A stretch of DNA of 32,490 nt from positions 1 through 32,490 of the forward strand of contig CANQAR010000049.1 of the NCBI GenBank assembly GCA_947588845.1. Direction: 5' to 3'. The stretch's first letter is position 1, and every line of letters starts with the position of its first letter. Source of the DNA: an uncultured Lachnospiraceae bacterium (GTDB lineage: Bacteria > Bacillota > Clostridia > Lachnospirales > Lachnospiraceae). The notes beneath the pieces are model-generated. The model was not told the origin of the DNA. It did no database searches and saw only the letters and a program-made list of their open reading frames with translations. Shown piece by piece: positions 13,455 through 21,871 of this stretch. Position numbers and translations under genes: made by a program.

Positions 13455-14879
13455 TTAAACCACATGCGCCTTGATCAGGTTGGTCGTTCCCGCCTCGCCG
13501 ACCGGAACGCCCGCGGTCAGAACAACGGTATCGCCTTCGGCAACGAGCCCCGCGGCCTTCGCCTCGCAAAGCGCATGATCGAACAGTTCATCCGCCGTCT
13601 GCTTCTCCTCCAGCAAAAGCGGCGTGACGCCCCAACAGAGATTCAACTGGCGGCAGACCTTCTCCGAAAGAGAGCCGCCGATGATCGGGCAGTGCGGGCG
13701 GTACTTTGAGACCATCCGCGCGGTGTAGCCGGTCTTGGAGACCGCGACGATCGCGGCGGCGTCCAGATCTCCGGCCATCAGGCACGCGGAATGGGAAATG
13801 GCGTCCGTAATGCTCGGATTGACATTCTGTTCCCTTGCTTTCAAGCGGGAGAGGTAATGGATATCCGCTTCCGTCCTGAGCGCGATCCGATGCATCGTCT
13901 CCACGGCTTCCACCGGATAGCCTCCTGCCGCGGTCTCGCCCGAAAGCATGATAGCGCTGGTGCCGTCGTAGATGGCGTTTGCGACGTCCGTCGCCTCCGC
14001 CCGCGTCGGCCGCGGATGGTTCATCATCGAATCTAACATCTGCGTCGCCGTAATGACCATCTTTCCGGCGTTGTAGACTTTTTTGATGATGACCTTCTGG
14101 ATGACCGGAACGTCCTCCATCGGGATCTCCACGCCCATGTCGCCGCGGGCGACCATGATCCCGTCCGCCGCGTCGATGATCTCGTCGATATGTTCGATTC
14201 CCTGATTGTTCTCGATCTTGGCGATAATAAGCATACGGTCGCCGCCGTGCTCGTGCAGGATCCTGCGGATCTGGCGCACATCCTCCGCCGTGCGCACAAA
14301 AGAAGCCGCGATAAAATCAAAATCCTGTTCCACGGCGAATACAATATCCTCATAGTCCTTCGGACTGACGTAGTCCATGGAAAGTTCGACGTTCGGCACG
14401 TTGACGCCCTTGCGGTTGGAGATCACGCCGCCGTTGACGACGCGGCAGACGATGTCCGTATCCCCGACTTCCATGACGACCATCTCCACCAGACCGTCGT
14501 CGATCAGGATATGCGTGCCCTCCGTCACGTCCTGCGGCAGCCGCGGATAACTGACGGAGACCTGTCCGGCGTCTCCCGTCACTTCCCTTGTCGTCAGCGT
14601 AAAACTCTGTCCGGCCTCAAGCGTGACCTTTCCTTCGGCAAACTCCTTCAGCCGGATCTCCGGCCCCTTCGTATCCATCAGCGCCGCCACCGGCACGCCG
14701 AGTTTTTCCCTCGCCTCGCGCAGCCGGTTCAGGCGGTTCAACTGCTCCGCATGGTCGCCGTGCGAAAAATTGAACCGCGCGACGTTCATCCCCGCCTTTA
14801 TGAGCCGTTCAAGGGTCGCCGGATCTTCCGAGGAAGGCCCGATCGTACAAATGATCTTGGTTTTTCTTTGCTCGTCCAT
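13455..14879 (-). CDS. pyk: Pyruvate kinase
   Basis: This 474-aa enzyme makes pyruvate and ATP from phosphoenolpyruvate and ADP. Diagnostic segments are TKIICTIGPSSE, GMNVARFNFSHG, LMDTKGPEIR, and the active-site signature IIAKIENNQGIEHIDEI followed by DGIMVARGDMGVEIP. ATQMLDSM and DGTSAIMLSGETAAG follow. Length fits the usual A/B/C-domain enzyme without the extra C-terminal phosphotransfer-like domain of some Bacilli. AAAGGA lies about 11 bases before the ATG. It starts 16 bases after the carbamate kinase stop, so the two are co-transcribed. Confidence 0.97.
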   Translation of the reverse strand: MDEQRKTKIICTIGPSSEDPATLERLIKAGMNVARFNFSHGDHAEQLNRLNRLREAREKLGVPVAALMDTKGPEIRLKEFAEGKVTLEAGQSFTLTTREVTGDAGQVSVSYPRLPQDVTEGTHILIDDGLVEMVVMEVGDTDIVCRVVNGGVISNRKGVNVPNVELSMDYVSPKDYEDIVFAVEQDFDFIAASFVRTAEDVRQIRRILHEHGGDRMLIIAKIENNQGIEHIDEIIDAADGIMVARGDMGVEIPMEDVPVIQKVIIKKVYNAGKMVITATQMLDSMMNHPRPTRAEATDVANAIYDGTSAIMLSGETAAGGYPVEAVETMHRIALRTEADIHYLSRLKAREQNVNPSITDAISHSACLMAGDLDAAAIVAVSKTGYTARMVSKYRPHCPIIGGSLSEKVCRQLNLCWGVTPLLLEEKQTADELFDHALCEAKAAGLVAEGDTVVLTAGVPVGEAGTTNLIKAHVV

Positions 14880-14895
14880 CTAAACAGCGTCCTTT

Positions 14896-15828
14896 CTATT
14901 TACCAATCATTGTACCCATTTCTCCGCCCAAAGAAACCTGTTCCGCGGAAAGTTTTGTGATAAGCGCCTTGCGGATCGCAGAATCGCCGATAAATTCCAC
15001 CGCCGCCTGAATCTTCGGCAGCATGGTTCCCGTCTCGAACTGCCCCTGCGCCATCCATTCCTTCGCCTGCGCGACGGTCATGTAATCCAGCGGCTTTTCC
15101 TCGCTGCTTCCGTAATTCAGGCAGACCTTGCTTACACCGGTCAGGATGACCAGCATATCCGCGTCGAGTTTGTCCGCCAGATGTCCGGCGATGGTATCTT
15201 TTTCGATCACGGCGCTTGCGCCCTTGAGGTGGTGATCCTGCGGAAGGACCGGAATCCCGCCGCCGCCGCAGGCAATGACCACCTGTCCGCTGTCGCACAG
15301 CGTGCGGATCGCGTCGATCTCGATGATGTCCATCGGCTTCGGCGTCGCTACGATCCGCCGGTATCCGCCCTCTACCGCGACCACATGGTTGCCCTTCTTT
15401 TCTTCGGCTGCGGCTTCTTCCTCGCTCATAATGCGGCCGATGACCTTCGTCGGCTTGTAGAACGCCTCGTCGTAAGGATCCACCGCCACCTGCGTTAAGA
15501 TCGTGGAGACCGTCTTATAGATCCCGTGGCTGATGAGTTCGCTGCGGATCGCGTTCTGCAGGTCGTAGCCGATATAGCCCTGGCTCATCGCGGAGCAGAC
15601 CGACATCGGCGTCGGCGTGTATTCCGGATAGATCCTGCAAAATTCCGCCATCGCCGTATGGATCATGCTGACCTGCGGGCCGTTGCTGTGGGTGATGACC
15701 ACCTGATAATCCTGCCGGATGAATTCCGCTACGGCCTTCGCCGTCTTCACCAGCGCTTTCTGCTGCTCGGGCAGCGTCGTACCAAGGGCGTCATGCCCCA
15801 GCGCGATGACAATTCTTTTTTTCTCCAT
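14896..15828 (-). CDS. arcC: Carbamate kinase
   Basis: This 310-aa enzyme converts carbamoyl phosphate and ADP to ATP and carbamate. It shows VIALGHDALG at the N-terminus, VVITHSNGPQVSM, QGYIGYDLQNA, VIACGGGGIPV, and VIEKDTIAGHLADKL followed by DMLVILTGV, all characteristic of the amino-acid kinase fold of ArcC. GGAGG lies before the ATG at 15828. No arginine deiminase or ornithine transcarbamylase gene is adjacent. The carbamoyl phosphate source is therefore not shown here; it could be agmatine, citrulline, allantoin/purine or arginine breakdown encoded elsewhere. It is coupled to pyruvate kinase, another ATP-forming kinase. Confidence 0.96.
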   Translation of the reverse strand: MEKKRIVIALGHDALGTTLPEQQKALVKTAKAVAEFIRQDYQVVITHSNGPQVSMIHTAMAEFCRIYPEYTPTPMSVCSAMSQGYIGYDLQNAIRSELISHGIYKTVSTILTQVAVDPYDEAFYKPTKVIGRIMSEEEAAAEEKKGNHVVAVEGGYRRIVATPKPMDIIEIDAIRTLCDSGQVVIACGGGGIPVLPQDHHLKGASAVIEKDTIAGHLADKLDADMLVILTGVSKVCLNYGSSEEKPLDYMTVAQAKEWMAQGQFETGTMLPKIQAAVEFIGDSAIRKALITKLSAEQVSLGGEMGTMIGK

Positions 15829-15871
15829 GGTAAAACCTCCATTCTTTCCCGTAGGGTAACTTTAGGTATGT

Positions 15872-16891
15872 TCAAGGAACAAGCCGCCGCAGGATCGGCA
15901 GTCGGCGCATCAGCGCGACCAGTCCGAAGGACAGCGCAAACGTCAGGCACGTTTCCAGCAGGATCCCCGCCGCGCCCGATCTCTGCAGCTGCGGAAGCAG
16001 GCGGTCGAAAGTTTCCAGCAAGCCGCGGTGGATCAGATAAATGCCGAACGCCGACGCCGCCACCGGCTCTAACACGCGCATGAGTTTTTCCGGCCGCTTT
16101 CCGTGAAAGCACTGCCGGAACAGCAGGAAGACCGCGCTGCTGTATAAGAGCGCCGCCAGTTGCAGATAGCCTTTATAAAAAGGCAGATACACGCCCCATG
16201 CCCGCGACGCGGACACCGTGGCAACCGTCAATGTATAAAGGCCGAAGATCCCTCCGCCATAGATACACAGCCTGCCCCAGATCGGCAGGTCGTAATGGTC
16301 GATGTAATAACCGATCAGAAGATAGAGGACATAGCCGAAGGTGACGGGATTTTTTAACTGCTCGTGCAGAGAAAATCCAAAGCGCGTTTCGAGGTACGGC
16401 AGCAGGACGTTCAACACGACGCCGGAAGCGATCAGCAGGGCGAAGACCTCTTTTTTGTCTTCCACCGAAGCAAACAGCGGCATCACGAGATAACACATGA
16501 ACAGCGGCAGGAAGAACCAGTAGGTATTGACATAGGAAACGTTAAATATCGCAAGCAGCACGGAGGCCGGCGTCAGTTCCGCGATCTCTCCGGCCGCGTA
16601 AAAATACAGGATTCCGGCAAGCGACCAAAAAAGGAAGGGAAAGAGGACTTTGACGGCGCGGCGACGGAAAAATTCCTTCGTTCCGTAACGGCTGCGGTAG
16701 TCGATGAGATTTGCGCCCGAGATCATAAAAAAGATCGGAACGGCAAAATAACAGATCCCGTCGGCGACGGCGCGGGCGGTCCAGTCAGCGTCGGAAAAAG
16801 GCGTCGCGTCCAGACGGTTGACGTGCATACACACAACGCAAAAACAGGAAATGACGCTCAGTACGGTGATATAGGCTTTCCGCTCTGCCAT
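15872..16891 (-). CDS. Acyltransferase 3 family membrane protein
   Basis: The 339-aa protein has about ten membrane segments. It shows the family pattern: VLSVISCFCVVCMHVNRL near the N-terminus (the active-site His), FFMISGANLIDYRSR, FFRRRAVKVLFPFLFWS, and a C-terminal FGIYLIHRGLLETF. Such proteins transfer acetyl or succinyl groups to cell-surface sugars (WecH/OafA-like). The ATG at 16891 has GGAGAGGAG upstream and is preferred over the in-frame start at 16930. It is the first gene of the leftward set with carbamate kinase and is divergent from the transglutaminase lipoprotein. The acceptor is unknown. Confidence 0.88.
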   Translation of the reverse strand: MAERKAYITVLSVISCFCVVCMHVNRLDATPFSDADWTARAVADGICYFAVPIFFMISGANLIDYRSRYGTKEFFRRRAVKVLFPFLFWSLAGILYFYAAGEIAELTPASVLLAIFNVSYVNTYWFFLPLFMCYLVMPLFASVEDKKEVFALLIASGVVLNVLLPYLETRFGFSLHEQLKNPVTFGYVLYLLIGYYIDHYDLPIWGRLCIYGGGIFGLYTLTVATVSASRAWGVYLPFYKGYLQLAALLYSSAVFLLFRQCFHGKRPEKLMRVLEPVAASAFGIYLIHRGLLETFDRLLPQLQRSGAAGILLETCLTFALSFGLVALMRRLPILRRLVP

Positions 16892-16920
16892 GTCCGCTCT
16901 CCTCTCCAAAAGATATGTCC

Positions 16921-16949
16921 ATTTTATCAATTTCGCCGCCGGATGACAA
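16921..16949 (-). promoter_or_regulatory. Promoter of the acyltransferase-arcC-pyk operon
   Basis: TTGTCA (16944-16949) and TAAAAT (16921-16926) are exactly 17 bp apart on the minus strand, 30 bp before the ATG at 16891. Confidence 0.65.
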
Positions 16950-16998
16950 CAAGGAAGGAAAACTATTTTGGACTATTTTCTTTCCCGCGTTCTTACGT

Positions 16999-17004
16999 TA
17001 TAAT
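16999..17004 (+). promoter_or_regulatory. -10 hexamer next to the transglutaminase start
   Basis: A perfect TATAAT lies seven bases before the ATG at 17012, so transcription would begin at or within a base of the start codon. The region 17 bp upstream is a poor -35, which lowers confidence. Only a weak AAGAAG could act as a ribosome site. Confidence 0.4.
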
Positions 17005-17011
17005 AAGAAGC

Positions 17012-17932
17012 ATGAGAACGCGTACATCATTGCTCTGCTTTGCGTTGCTTCTGTGCGTTCTGATCTCCGGCTGCGGCAAAGGCGGCGGAGGCGCTTCCGC
17101 CTCGTCGTCCGAACAAAAGGGTACGCGGGGCAGCACCTTATCCGTCCTGACCTGTTCCGCCGACGGGACCGCCGTAGAACAGAACGACGCTGCGATCATC
17201 GATTACAGCAACGGACAGGAAGGCTATCTTCAGGTCAATTACATAGGCTCCAACCCCAAGGTCAAACTGCAGATCACGACGCCGCAGGAAAACACCTACA
17301 CCTTCACCCTGCACGGCAACGGCTACGAGACCTTTCCGCTGACCGGCGGCAGCGGCGTTTACCGGTTATCCGTGTTTGAGAACATCTCCGGCGATCAGTA
17401 CGCCACCGTCCTTTCGGCGGAGCCCGAGATCACGATCACGAACGAATTCGGCCCCTATCTCTATCCGAACCAGTACGTCGATTATTCCGACGCGGACGCG
17501 GCGATCAAAAAATCCGAAGAACTGGCCGCGACCTCGGATACGGATCTGGACGTGGTCTCCAACGTTTACAACTACATCATATCCAACTTCACTTACGACT
17601 ATGACAAGGCCGACGCCGTGGCTTCCGGCTATCTGCCCGACGTGGACGCCACGCTTGAAAGCCAGAGCGGCATCTGCTTCGACTATGCCGCCCTCATGGC
17701 CTCCATGCTGCGGGTGCAGAAGATCCCGACCCGCCTTGAGATCGGCTACGTCGGCGAGATCTACCACGCATGGATCAGCGTTTACATCGAAGACATGGGA
17801 TGGGTCAACGGCATTGTGGAATTTGACGGCAACGAATGGGAGATGATGGACCCGACGTTCGCTTCCACCAGCGATGACCCCGAAGCGTTTTCTCCGGAAA
17901 GCGGCGATTACCTTTGCAAATATGTATATTAG
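17012..17932 (+). CDS. Transglutaminase-like lipoprotein
   Basis: The 306-aa protein has a signal peptide ending in the lipobox LISGC (Cys21), then a Gly/Ser linker. A beta-rich middle domain spans about residues 45-145, and a transglutaminase/protease-like core runs from about 160 to 285. The catalytic triad is visible: Cys222 in SGICFDYAALM, His252 in IYHAWISV and Asp280 in EMMDPTF. It would act outside the membrane as a thiol protease or amidase, or as a cross-linker. It is 22 bases before the PilC-like gene in a tight operon, so it may process or cross-link the pilus-like fibre; that is inference. The open frame extends far upstream, but only the ATG at 17012 gives a signal peptide. Confidence 0.9.
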   Translation: MRTRTSLLCFALLLCVLISGCGKGGGGASASSSEQKGTRGSTLSVLTCSADGTAVEQNDAAIIDYSNGQEGYLQVNYIGSNPKVKLQITTPQENTYTFTLHGNGYETFPLTGGSGVYRLSVFENISGDQYATVLSAEPEITITNEFGPYLYPNQYVDYSDADAAIKKSEELAATSDTDLDVVSNVYNYIISNFTYDYDKADAVASGYLPDVDATLESQSGICFDYAALMASMLRVQKIPTRLEIGYVGEIYHAWISVYIEDMGWVNGIVEFDGNEWEMMDPTFASTSDDPEAFSPESGDYLCKYVY

Positions 17933-17954
17933 TTACGGCAGAAAAGGAGACGTT

Positions 17955-18980
17955 ATGGCAAAAAAACCAAACCTGTTATCTTATGAGGAACTGTCCGGCT
18001 TCTGCGATCGTATGTCTACGATCCTCGGCGCGGGAATCTCCTCTTACGAAGGCGTCAGCGCCCTTCTGGAAACGGAGGAAGACGCGGAGAGCCGCGCGAT
18101 CCTGCAATCGGTCGCGTCCTCTCTGGAGGAAGGACATTCCTTCTATTATGCGGTGAAAAAGACGGAGGTCTTCCCTCCTTACGTCCTTCGGATGATCGAG
18201 ATCGGCGAACATACCGGAAATCTGGATTCGGTGCTGGCCTCCCTTGCTTCCTACTGCCGCAAGGAGAGCGGCATACGGGAAGGGATACGGCGCGCGGTCC
18301 TCTATCCGATCGCGATGATCGCGATGATGCTGATCGTCATGGGCGTGCTGATCTTAAAAGTCCTTCCGATCTTTCAGGATATCTATGCGGAACTCGGCGC
18401 GGGGCTCAGCGGTTTTGCCTATGCCTCGCTTCGTCTGTCCGAATGGCTGAGCGGCCACTTTATCCTGATCCTTGTGATACTCGCCGCGGCCGTTCTTCTG
18501 ACGCTTTTGTATTTTAACAGCGCGGCGGGCCGCCGCCGTCTGGCGTCCTCGCCTTTGTCCCGCGAGATCGCGGCGGAGCGGTTCGCCAACTGTATGTCCC
18601 TCTCCCTGCACTCCGGCCTCGATACCGATCAGGGCATGGACTTCGCGCAGAATCTGGTCGACAATCCGGTCGTTTCGCAGTCCATTAAAGACTGCCGCAG
18701 GCGCGTCCTCGACGGCGAGAGGTTTGAAACGGCTCTGATCGACGCCGGAATCTTTTCCGGCATCTACAACAGCATGGTCCTGATCGGCTCCAAAACCGGT
18801 TCGATGGACGAGATGATGGAAAAGATCGCCTCCGGCTACGAGCAGTTGTCCTCGCAGCGGATCGCGCGGTGGATCTCACGGCTGGAACCGACGCTCGTGA
18901 TCATCCTCTCGGTCGTGGTCGGCGTCCTCCTGCTCTCCTTCCTGCTGCCGCTTCTTGGGATCATGTCAAGTATCGGATAA
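17955..18980 (+). CDS. PilC/GspF-type inner-membrane platform protein
   Basis: The 341-aa protein has two T2SSF repeats. The first is at about residues 10-135 (GAGISSYEGVSALLETEED, MIEIGEHTGNLDSVLASLASY). The second is at about 200-330 (SLHSGLDTDQGMDFAQNLV, LIGSKTGSMDEMMEKIA). Each is followed by membrane helices, and the C-terminus is a long hydrophobic helix. This is the integral membrane platform on which type IV pilin-like subunits are assembled and to which the ATPase couples. AAGGAG precedes the ATG at 17955. It is slightly shorter than usual PilC (about 400 aa). It lies between the transglutaminase lipoprotein and four pilin-like genes. Confidence 0.92.
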   Translation: MAKKPNLLSYEELSGFCDRMSTILGAGISSYEGVSALLETEEDAESRAILQSVASSLEEGHSFYYAVKKTEVFPPYVLRMIEIGEHTGNLDSVLASLASYCRKESGIREGIRRAVLYPIAMIAMMLIVMGVLILKVLPIFQDIYAELGAGLSGFAYASLRLSEWLSGHFILILVILAAAVLLTLLYFNSAAGRRRLASSPLSREIAAERFANCMSLSLHSGLDTDQGMDFAQNLVDNPVVSQSIKDCRRRVLDGERFETALIDAGIFSGIYNSMVLIGSKTGSMDEMMEKIASGYEQLSSQRIARWISRLEPTLVIILSVVVGVLLLSFLLPLLGIMSSIG

Positions 18981-19005
18981 CGCATACAAAGAGAAAGGAA
19001 TGACT

Positions 19006-19335
19006 ATGGCAAGATTCGGTGCAACAAAACGCCGCGCGTTTCCGGTCGGGATCGCGGTATCGCTCGGGCTGATCGCCGCAGTGCTCGCGCTGTTCATTTA
19101 CGGAAGCAGCGCGCTCTCCGCAGAGCAGGACGAACAGCAGAAAGAACTCCTCACCCAGTCCGTCGACCACTCCGTCACGCAGTGCTACGCGCTGGAAGGC
19201 AGTTATCCATCCAGCCTGTCCTATCTGGAAGAACGCTACGGCCTGACCTACGATAAAGACCGTTATTACATCGATTATCAGTTTATCGGCTCCAACCTGC
19301 GGCCGGACATCACCATCATAGAGAGGAACGAGTGA
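19006..19335 (+). CDS. Pilin-like small membrane protein
   Basis: This 109-aa protein has a basic start (MARFGATKRRAFP), one membrane helix (VGIAVSLGLIAAVLALFIYG), then an exported domain with CYALEGSYPSSLSYLEERYGL. That segment resembles the G-x-YP-xxL-xxL stretch after the N-terminal helix of type II/IV pseudopilins. No classic Gly-Phe-Thr-Leu-Ile-Glu leader is present, so a prepilin peptidase may not cut it. AAAGGA lies six bases before the ATG at 19006. It is 25 bases after the pilC-like gene. Confidence 0.75.
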   Translation: MARFGATKRRAFPVGIAVSLGLIAAVLALFIYGSSALSAEQDEQQKELLTQSVDHSVTQCYALEGSYPSSLSYLEERYGLTYDKDRYYIDYQFIGSNLRPDITIIERNE

Positions 19336-19338
19336 CCT

Positions 19339-19839
19339 ATGAGCGATAAGAAATTTTCGTTCGACCTCATTTTCATATTGTCGCTGTTCGCGCTGTTCAC
19401 CGTGACCGCCGTCAGCACCGTCCTGATCGGGATCCGCATTTATTCGCGCACGGCAAAAGCCATGGACGCAAACTACGAGACCCGCACCTTCGCCTCGTAT
19501 TTGACGCAGAAGGTCCGGCAGTACGATACGGCGCAGGGGATCTCGGTCGTTGCGCTGCCCGCGGAAGACGGCTCCGATACGGCCCTCTCCGCGCTCTGCC
19601 TGCGCGATCAGTCGTACTGCACCTATCTCTACCTTTTTGACGGCTACCTGCGCGAACTGACCGTTCCCGCGGATACCGTTTCCCTTTCCTACGACGCGGG
19701 ACAGAAGATCCTGCCCGGACAGGAGTTGTCGATGGAAACGCAGGGGGATCATCTTCTGATCCTCACCTACGCCACCGCGCCCGGAGAACGGCAGCAATGC
19801 CGTCTTGCCGTCCGCTCGCAGATAGGAGGGCAGCCATGA
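19339..19839 (+). CDS. DUF4860-like pseudopilin
   Basis: The 166-aa protein has an N-terminal membrane helix (FDLIFILSLFALFTVTAV) and a beta-rich exported domain containing RTFASYLTQKVRQYD, ALCLRDQSYCTYLYLFDGYLRE and ILTY. I associate this with DUF4860, a family of Firmicutes proteins found beside type IV pilus-like genes. The arrangement (helix, then YLTQKVR helix, then strands that assess a value) resembles ComGF/minor pseudopilins. It starts 4 bases after the preceding gene and overlaps the next gene at an ATGA. Confidence 0.75.
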   Translation: MSDKKFSFDLIFILSLFALFTVTAVSTVLIGIRIYSRTAKAMDANYETRTFASYLTQKVRQYDTAQGISVVALPAEDGSDTALSALCLRDQSYCTYLYLFDGYLRELTVPADTVSLSYDAGQKILPGQELSMETQGDHLLILTYATAPGERQQCRLAVRSQIGGQP

Positions 19840-20300
19840 ATACGCATCATTCCAAATCCTTCATCATGCTTCTTGAGATCATGATCAATATCTGTTTCTT
19901 TGCGGCGATGATCTCCATCTGCCTCGTGCTCCTGTTCCGCGCGCTCCGAATCAGCGACCGCAGCGAGGATCTCAATCACGGCGTGACCCTTGTCAATTCC
20001 GCCGCCGCCCTTTACGAAGGCTGCAGCGGCGATACGGAAAAGACCGCGAAATCTTACCGCTACGCCGAGGCGGAGCCGGACCGCTGCTTTGTCTATTTTG
20101 ACGACCAATATCAGGAATGTGCCAAAAAAGACGCCGCTTACGTCCTTCAGCTGACGTCCTCCGTCGACCGCTACGGCGATCCGACCGGCGACTTCCAATT
20201 TTCTGATCTGCAGCGGGAAAGCGTCATCTATCAGAAAGACGTCGTCCTGCATCTGCCGCTGGGGCGGACTGTTTCTGAGGAAAGGCAGGAAATGCAATGA
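19836..20300 (+). CDS. Pilin-like membrane protein with SFIMLLEI leader
   Basis: The 154-aa protein begins MNTHHSKSFIMLLEIMINICFF, a short polar leader followed by a helix containing a glutamate near mature position 5-6. Of the four small proteins here it is closest to a true prepilin N-terminus, although Gly at -1 is replaced by Ser or Lys. Later segments (LVNSAAALYEGCSGD, RCFVYFDDQYQEC) suggest a small exported domain. AGGAGG lies eight or nine bases before the ATG at 19836. It overlaps both neighbours by four bases, which indicates translational coupling. Confidence 0.75.
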   Translation: MNTHHSKSFIMLLEIMINICFFAAMISICLVLLFRALRISDRSEDLNHGVTLVNSAAALYEGCSGDTEKTAKSYRYAEAEPDRCFVYFDDQYQECAKKDAAYVLQLTSSVDRYGDPTGDFQFSDLQRESVIYQKDVVLHLPLGRTVSEERQEMQ

Positions 20301-20776
20301 GAACGAATATCAAAGACAGTGAATTTCAGACGATCGGGTTTTCTTCCATCCTCGTTGTCTTTGTCATGCTGGCGCTCTCGACGTTCACCGTGCTGACGCT
20401 GGTCAGCGCCAACGCGGACTACAAACTGACAAAGACGATGGCGGAAGGCGATACGGCCTATGAAGAAGCCTCCAACCGTGCGAAGACGCGCGTGGCGGAA
20501 CTCGACCGCCTGTTAGCGGAACGTTATGAAACCGGCGGTATGCTGCCCGCGTCGGCGGTACGGCAGATCCTGCCGGAGGACATGGCCATGGAAACGTCGA
20601 CGGAAGGCTGTCTTGTCTCTTTTACGGAAACGATCGACGAGCGGCAGGATCTTGCGGTGGAACTGCTGATCCCCCAAGTCCCTTCCGACGGTTTTTACCA
20701 GATCCTCCGCTGGCAGAAGACGACCTCTGTATCCCAGCCGGATCCCGGCGCGGAAGAACCCCTTCATGTATTATGA
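20297..20776 (+). CDS. Pilin-like membrane protein, PilX/GspK-like
   Basis: The 159-aa protein has a short leader ending IG followed by FSSILVVFVMLALSTFTVLTL. This resembles the N-terminus of PilX/GspK-type minor pilins (Gly then Phe, no Glu5). A helical stretch (ALDRL-like, AKTRVAELDRLLAERYE) and a strand-rich end (GCLVSFTETID, LAVELLIPQV) follow. The start overlaps the preceding stop by four bases. It is the last pilin-like gene before the ATPase. Confidence 0.75.
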   Translation: MRTNIKDSEFQTIGFSSILVVFVMLALSTFTVLTLVSANADYKLTKTMAEGDTAYEEASNRAKTRVAELDRLLAERYETGGMLPASAVRQILPEDMAMETSTEGCLVSFTETIDERQDLAVELLIPQVPSDGFYQILRWQKTTSVSQPDPGAEEPLHVL

Positions 20777-20803
20777 TCTGAGAAAAAGCAAAGGAGAACG
20801 CAT

Positions 20804-21871
20804 ATGGAAAGAGAACAGTTTATCGAAAAAATGGAACATGTCGTAAAAAGCGGCGCCAGCGATATCTTTATCGTCGCGGGGCGCTCCCTGACCTATAAGA
20901 CGAACGGCAAGATCGTTTCCGAAGAAAGCCAGCGGCTTTTACCGCCCGATACTAAGGCGTATGTCGAGATGATCTACGAACTTGCGGGACGTTCCATCGA
21001 CCGTTTTGCGGAGACCGGCGACGACGATTTTTCCTTCGCGCTGCCCGGCATTTCGCGCTTCCGCGTCTGCACCTTCCTGCAGCGCGGTTCCTACTCGGCG
21101 GTCATCCGCGTCATCAACTTTGACATTCCGGATTATAAGACCTTAAATATTCCCGAACAGATCATGGATCTTGCGGACACGCGCTCCGGCCTCGTGCTTG
21201 TGACGGGCCCCGCAGGCGGCGGAAAATCCACCACCCTTTCCTGCATTATCGACCGTATCAACAAGACCAAAGAAGACCATATCATTACGCTCGAAGATCC
21301 GGTGGAATTTTTACATTCCCACGACCGGAGCATTATCTCCCAGCGCGAGATCTCCAACGATACGCAGAGTTATCTGACCGCGCTGCGCGCCGCCCTGCGG
21401 CAGAGCCCGGACGTCATCCTGCTCGGTGAAATGCGCGACTATGAAACGATGAACGTTGCCATGACGGCGGCCGAGACCGGCCATCTGATCCTTTCCACAC
21501 TGCACACGATCGGCGCGGCAAATACGATCGACCGTATCATCGACGCCTTCCCTGCCAACCAGCAGCACCAGATCGTCGTCCAGCTTTCGATGGTCCTGCA
21601 CGCGATCATCTCCCAGCGTCTCCTGCCGACCAAAGACGGCCGCGAGATCCCCGCGTTTGAAGTGATGATCCTGACGCCCGCCATCCGCAACATGATCCGC
21701 GAAGGCAAGATCCACCAGATCGACGGCGTCATCTCCACCAGCGCCGATCAGGATATGATCGCCATGGATACCAGCATCTATAAACTCTATCAGGACGGCG
21801 TCATCACCGCGGAGACCGCCGTGTCCCACGCGATGAATCCGGAGATGATGGCAAAGCGCCTTAAAGTTTGA
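20804..21871 (+). CDS. PilT-type ATPase of a type IV pilus-like system
   Basis: This 355-aa cytoplasmic hexameric ATPase has Walker A GPAGGGKS (135-142), the Asp box ITLEDPVEF (161-169), and Walker B DVILLGEMRD (203-212). It also has the His box TGHLILSTLHT (His228/His234) and a PilT-specific end, AIRNMIREGKIHQI. The N-terminal domain is PilT-like (GASDIFIVAGRSLTYKTNG). PilT usually retracts pili, and no PilB/GspE extension ATPase is in this operon. Either this protein does both jobs or an ATPase elsewhere contributes. AAAGGAG precedes the ATG. The last 11 bases overlap the end of the convergent gtfB gene. Confidence 0.93.
   Translation: MEREQFIEKMEHVVKSGASDIFIVAGRSLTYKTNGKIVSEESQRLLPPDTKAYVEMIYELAGRSIDRFAETGDDDFSFALPGISRFRVCTFLQRGSYSAVIRVINFDIPDYKTLNIPEQIMDLADTRSGLVLVTGPAGGGKSTTLSCIIDRINKTKEDHIITLEDPVEFLHSHDRSIISQREISNDTQSYLTALRAALRQSPDVILLGEMRDYETMNVAMTAAETGHLILSTLHTIGAANTIDRIIDAFPANQQHQIVVQLSMVLHAIISQRLLPTKDGREIPAFEVMILTPAIRNMIREGKIHQIDGVISTSADQDMIAMDTSIYKLYQDGVITAETAVSHAMNPEMMAKRLKV

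Noticed and set aside
16364-17011. 216-codon upstream extension of the transglutaminase frame
   Set aside because: It is antisense to the acyltransferase gene; the signal peptide and lipobox begin only at the ATG at 17012.
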